From Gloeopeniophorella convolvens (taxonomy: Eukaryota > Basidiomycota > Agaricomycetes > Russulales): a stretch of DNA of 11,377 nucleotides. Positions 8,136 to 11,377 of this stretch are shown one piece after another (the first letter of the stretch is position 1; every line of letters starts with the position of its first letter). The stretch covers positions 1 through 11,377 of the forward strand of contig WTXD01000359.1 in NCBI GenBank assembly GCA_022496205.1, given 5' to 3'. Both the position numbers and the translations under genes were made by a program. The notes beneath the pieces were generated by a model. That model worked only from the letters and a program-made list of their open reading frames with translations. It did not search any database and was not told where the DNA came from.

Positions 8136-8391
8136 GAAAGAAAGAGGTCAAGGTGTTCAGATGACAGGATTCGCCCAGTCTGTCGGGTGGGTTCGTTGAA
8201 TGGGACATGGGACGTGTCACGTTCATTTGTATAGTGTGTCGTCACCGGGACCAGTACTGAGTTGCATGGGCGTAACCGGGGCGCAGCACGAACTTTACTA
8301 CAACTTCAATACAGCCCCTCTCACCTTTTACTTCGTCTATCTGATCCGGACCCCCACGGACGATCCATCTCTGTCGAGCTGAAACCACGTT

Positions 8392-10281
8392 ATGTTGGAC
8401 GTTCTGCCTACGGAGCTTTCACTTTCCATCTTTTCTTACCTCAACATACCATGCCTTCTGTCCTTGCGCCTCGTCTCGCGTCAGTGGGACACACTGATCT
8501 CCGAAAACGAACCGGCGATCTTCCACTGCGCTGCATATGTCCATCAATTCATCAAAAGTGAGGCGTTGTCGTTGGAGGATGAGCTGTCCGCCGGCCATCC
8601 GGGCACCCCTTGGCAGGGATCGACGGACTGGAAGGACTTTTGTGAGTGACCCTCGGGTTTGCTTGGTGATGCGGCGAGCGCTTGTTGTCTATATCCATGT
8701 GCTCCCATCGCGCGCCTCGAACCCAATTCTGAAATCGTCATCACAAAGGCCGTCGGTCCATTCAACTCCGCAGGAACTGGGAAGGCAAAGGGCGCGTTGC
8801 CGGGAGGCTCCTCGTACCGCCAGGCCGCGATGTGCATCGCATCAAGGTGGACGAAAGGGCTGAGCTATGCATCACAACCCACATGTATGGGGGCATCACT
8901 GTGAACCATCTGTTCTCGGGCAAGCTATTGTGGAGTCTTCCCCTGGTACGCTTCAATACGTCTACACCCATGGCCGTGTGCGTGCTGAGCGGCCACGCAT
9001 CGTAGAATTATCTCCGTCCGCAGGCACATTGCGAGTATGAAAACGGGTATCTCGTCCTCGACAACTTCGACGGGGACAAGGAGGTTTGGCGCCTGGCCAC
9101 CGACGTCCCCCATGGCGAGGTGTGCGAGAAGGCGCCGCCGTCCGAGGCCCAGCACGGTATGTCCGAGGTCGTTGCGGAACGGCATCAATCCCACGCACCG
9201 CGGGGCCACTTCCGCCCATGGGCATTACTGTCACTTCCCGTACCCACGCTTGCGTACCGGCTCGCTTTCCCAACCCTCCTCATTTCTGGCGAGGGTCGTG
9301 CCTTTGTGTATGACGTATGCACCGGCGCGCTTCTGCAGACGATCAACATCGGCTCTCAGGACGTTAACTACGTCGACGTGAATGAGCAATACGTGTTTGT
9401 GTGCAGCCCGCGGGTCCTGCGCATATTCGCACGAAAGGGCGGTAATCTGGTGTTACAAATCCCCAGCGACGCCTCTATTTCGCGTGTCTTTACGGTGAAA
9501 GACCCCAGTATCATCCCCGGTGACCCGTTCGTTGCCCCTCTCCCACTGATAAAAGTCTCAACAAAGGGTGAATACATTGGGTTCCGTGCAGGTGCGCAGA
9601 TAGTTACGCATATTTACCTGGATACATCATTATCATTTCCCACTGCATAGCCCACGTTTCCAGGGATGGGCGCGACATCGTGATCATGGACATCAAACAC
9701 CGCATCGTCCTTATTCGCGACTTCGAGCGCATCTATCGTGGAGGGACCAAGCTCCAGGATGCAGGGGTCTGGCTGCGCCTGTCACGCAAGGAAATTTGTT
9801 CTTACTTAGCTTTTGAGCATGGGCGAGTCTGCGTCTCCACGGTTCGTGTATGCGCTATCCATGTTCGCCCTGATTTAAGCGCCCTTCACAGGTAAACGGG
9901 CTTTACATCTTTACCGTTAATCCGGATCCAAATGCCTCCCCCCCAGTCAAGGCCACGTCTGTGCGGCCGTACGTGCAAGAGGTGATGGATATACACGAAG
10001 TCAAGTGCATGCAAATGACAGACCGCCGAGTCTATTTCACGTGGGAGGATTCAAGGCGCCGGAACATCCCTCTGATTGAAGATGACCCTACTCACTTGTC
10101 ACCCGAACTGCCCCCGCCGACAAACCACAGCCCACCGTTTGACCCCATATTATGGCCTGGGGATAGGGGTGAGCGTCTATACAGCTGCGCACGAGGCTGC
10201 GCTAATCCTTTCTGGCAACCAGTCCCTCCCGGTCTCAAAATGGTAGTCTGCTGTATCGACTTCAGCCTGATGCCAGAGTGA
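8392..10281 (+). CDS. F-box protein, agaricomycete type (six exons, ~513 aa)
   Basis: This is a predicted substrate-recognition subunit of an SCF ubiquitin ligase. Exons are 8392-8641, 8749-8945, 9024-9591, 9651-9841, 9892-10168 and 10223-10281; introns are 107, 78, 59, 50 and 54 nt and phases close to 513 codons plus TGA. The F-box occupies residues ~2-45 (LPTELSLSIFSYLNIPCLLSLRLVSRQWDTL). WKDFCRRSIQLRRNWEGKG follows across the first intron, then a beta-rich region with propeller-like repeats such as HLFSGKLLWSLP, GYLVLDNFDGDKEVWRL, FVYDVCTGALLQTI and IVIMDIKHRIVLIRDF. That architecture is typical of the large mushroom F-box families of unknown targets. The last intron (10169-10222) is a stop-free multiple of three; retention would give 531 aa. 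The second donor (GTACGC at 8946) fits the phase, but the joined protein looks a few residues short there. Confidence 0.82.
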
Positions 10282-10812
10282 TATAAGATATATCCATTAA
10301 GAAACAAAAACACTTGCAGTACTCGTAGGTGGGTGGCTACCTTACTGTCGCAGGTTAGCACTTGAGCTCAGACGTCAACATCTGACATGACAAGCTCTGT
10401 CGAATGTAAAATTTTGGGATGAAATGGGAACGGGTGTTCAGGCGACCAGTTTCCCGGTTGGCCAAACGAGAGGTCGACCGTTGACATCGCAGCTGCGCTC
10501 TTAGCAGTACGTAAGGCACCGGGAGACCAGGGGATCGGGTCGTCTTAGGTTTCCAACTACGAGCTTCAAGCTTCTATTTGGGGCAATGTACTGCCGCAAG
10601 TGCATGCCACCGATCATGGCGCAACGCCATTTACGCCCGTTCTTGCGCCTTTCCTTGGATGCACCGCAGTTTTTGATGCTCCTCCACTGATTGATAAGGT
10701 GCACACGAACCAGAGTGGTGTCGTGCAAGCCTTGTGTATCTCAGCGCACTCCTGGATTCGAGCGAGCTTGAGGCCCGCTGAAACCTGCCATTTGCTCGTC
10801 GTTCCCTTCGCC
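10282..10812. other. Intergenic region between the F-box and DUF6533-like genes
   Basis: I see no gene, RNA or transposon signature. An open frame reaches back from the next gene to about 10600, but its translation before the Met at 10813 has no recognisable features. It probably holds the F-box terminator and the promoter of the next gene. Confidence 0.4.
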
Positions 10813-11377
10813 ATGATCGCTGTGCGCGATATCAATTCTGACTTGGCTACTGGCCTGTGAGTACGCGGATACGGTCGCCGTTATCTTCGGCGCGATGCTG
10901 ACTTACTTTCGTTAGACTCGTCGGCTACATCCTCGCTCTGGTTCCTCTCGGTTAGTTTGGATTTCTGTTCAACGCATATAGTGTTAACCACAAGACCCTG
11001 TGATAGCCATTCTATATTATGACTACCTGATCAGCCTATCCGACGAAGTGAAATACTTCTGGCTTTGGAGAACAAACGAACCCAACCGTGATGTTTCTAT
11101 CCGGCCTCTACCAGGCTCACTTCATAAGCAGAGGCGGCTCCCGTGGCAACGGCCGGACTGGATATCCTGCCTTTGTCTCGTAAATCGCTACGTCTCAACC
11201 ATTGGGCATATCCCGATTATGAAGTCATACCTTGTGATGGGAGATCTTGCAGTAAGTTCTCTTCCTGATGCTTTGTCAACCAATTGATTTGCCTTTATGG
11301 ATCAGTAGTAAGACGTTTCTCTTTTCAAAGTACATCTGATGCCCAACAAACAGTTGCCACCGACTATATGGCTATCA
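10813..11377 (+). CDS. DUF6533-like multi-pass membrane protein, N-terminal part (runs off the window)
   Basis: The N-terminus of a protein of unknown function, of a family abundant in mushrooms. The diagnostic stretch is ILYYDYLISLSDEVKYFW (about 11003-11056), matching the DUF6533 pattern of a hydrophobic helix, YDYL, then D/E-EV..W. LCLVNRYVSTIGHIPIM (about 11170-11221) matches the second half (LFLxNRY). A plausible model is ATG 10813, exons 10813-10856 and 10916-10950 (35 nt), then from 10995 to about 11251. The donors are GTGAGT and GTTAGT, and GTAAGT at 11252. Phases agree. Between the two conserved halves are about 28 residues with no family resemblance and no clear GT-AG intron, so this junction is unresolved. 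The 3' part is beyond the window. The start and first two exons are tentative; the DUF6533 resemblance is the firmer part. Confidence 0.5.

Noticed and set aside
7328..8245. Long minus-strand open frame (about 305 codons) opposite the SET-MYND C-terminal exons
   Set aside because: It is Arg/Ser/Pro-rich low-complexity sequence, as expected from the antisense of a GC-rich coding exon. It has no recognisable domain, and the opposite strand is clearly the conserved gene.
8940..8960. Possible third homopolymer deletion in the F-box gene (C run at 8940-8943)
   Set aside because: An extra C would give a joined protein with more natural spacing before AHCEYENGY, but it would need a weak GTCTAC donor. 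The sequence as given already splices in phase with the canonical GTACGC donor, so I did not claim a frameshift.

Overview
The window looks like nuclear DNA of a filamentous basidiomycete, probably an agaricomycete. Four complete genes are split by many short GT-AG introns, mostly 48-63 nt and often with CTNAY-type branch sites. The protein set fits: an omega-like glutathione S-transferase, a fungal fimbrin, a SET-MYND protein, an F-box protein of the type expanded in mushrooms, and the start of a DUF6533-like membrane protein. All assignments come from reading the sequence and from knowledge of the families; no database search was run.

Layout. 1-1578 holds no convincing gene. Within it, 291-1165 has the architecture of an 875-bp non-autonomous hAT-type DNA transposon (MITE-like): 15-bp perfect terminal inverted repeats, a perfect 8-bp flanking duplication (ACTCACAC), subterminal copies of a ~28-bp motif at both ends, and a tRNA-like Pol III unit inside on the minus strand. 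A five-exon GST gene lies at 2679-1579 (minus). A 735-bp divergent promoter region separates it from fimbrin (3415-5755, plus, eight exons). Then, in tandem on the plus strand, come a SET-MYND gene (5987-8135, nine exons), an F-box gene (8392-10281, six exons) and a partial DUF6533-like gene (from about 10813 to beyond the window edge).

Integrity. Fimbrin and the SET-MYND gene each carry one single-base deletion in a short homopolymer (AAA at 4870-4872; CCC at 7015-7017) inside a highly conserved domain, while everything downstream is intact in the new frame. If real, both would truncate essential domains. Two such lesions in otherwise pristine neighbours point more to consensus errors than to decay.

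The genes do not form an operon or an obvious pathway; they are ordinary chromosomal neighbours. The GST and fimbrin genes share a divergent intergenic region, and two adjacent bZIP-type sites lie just upstream of the GST start. The least ordinary item is the transposon-like element with its embedded Pol III unit.
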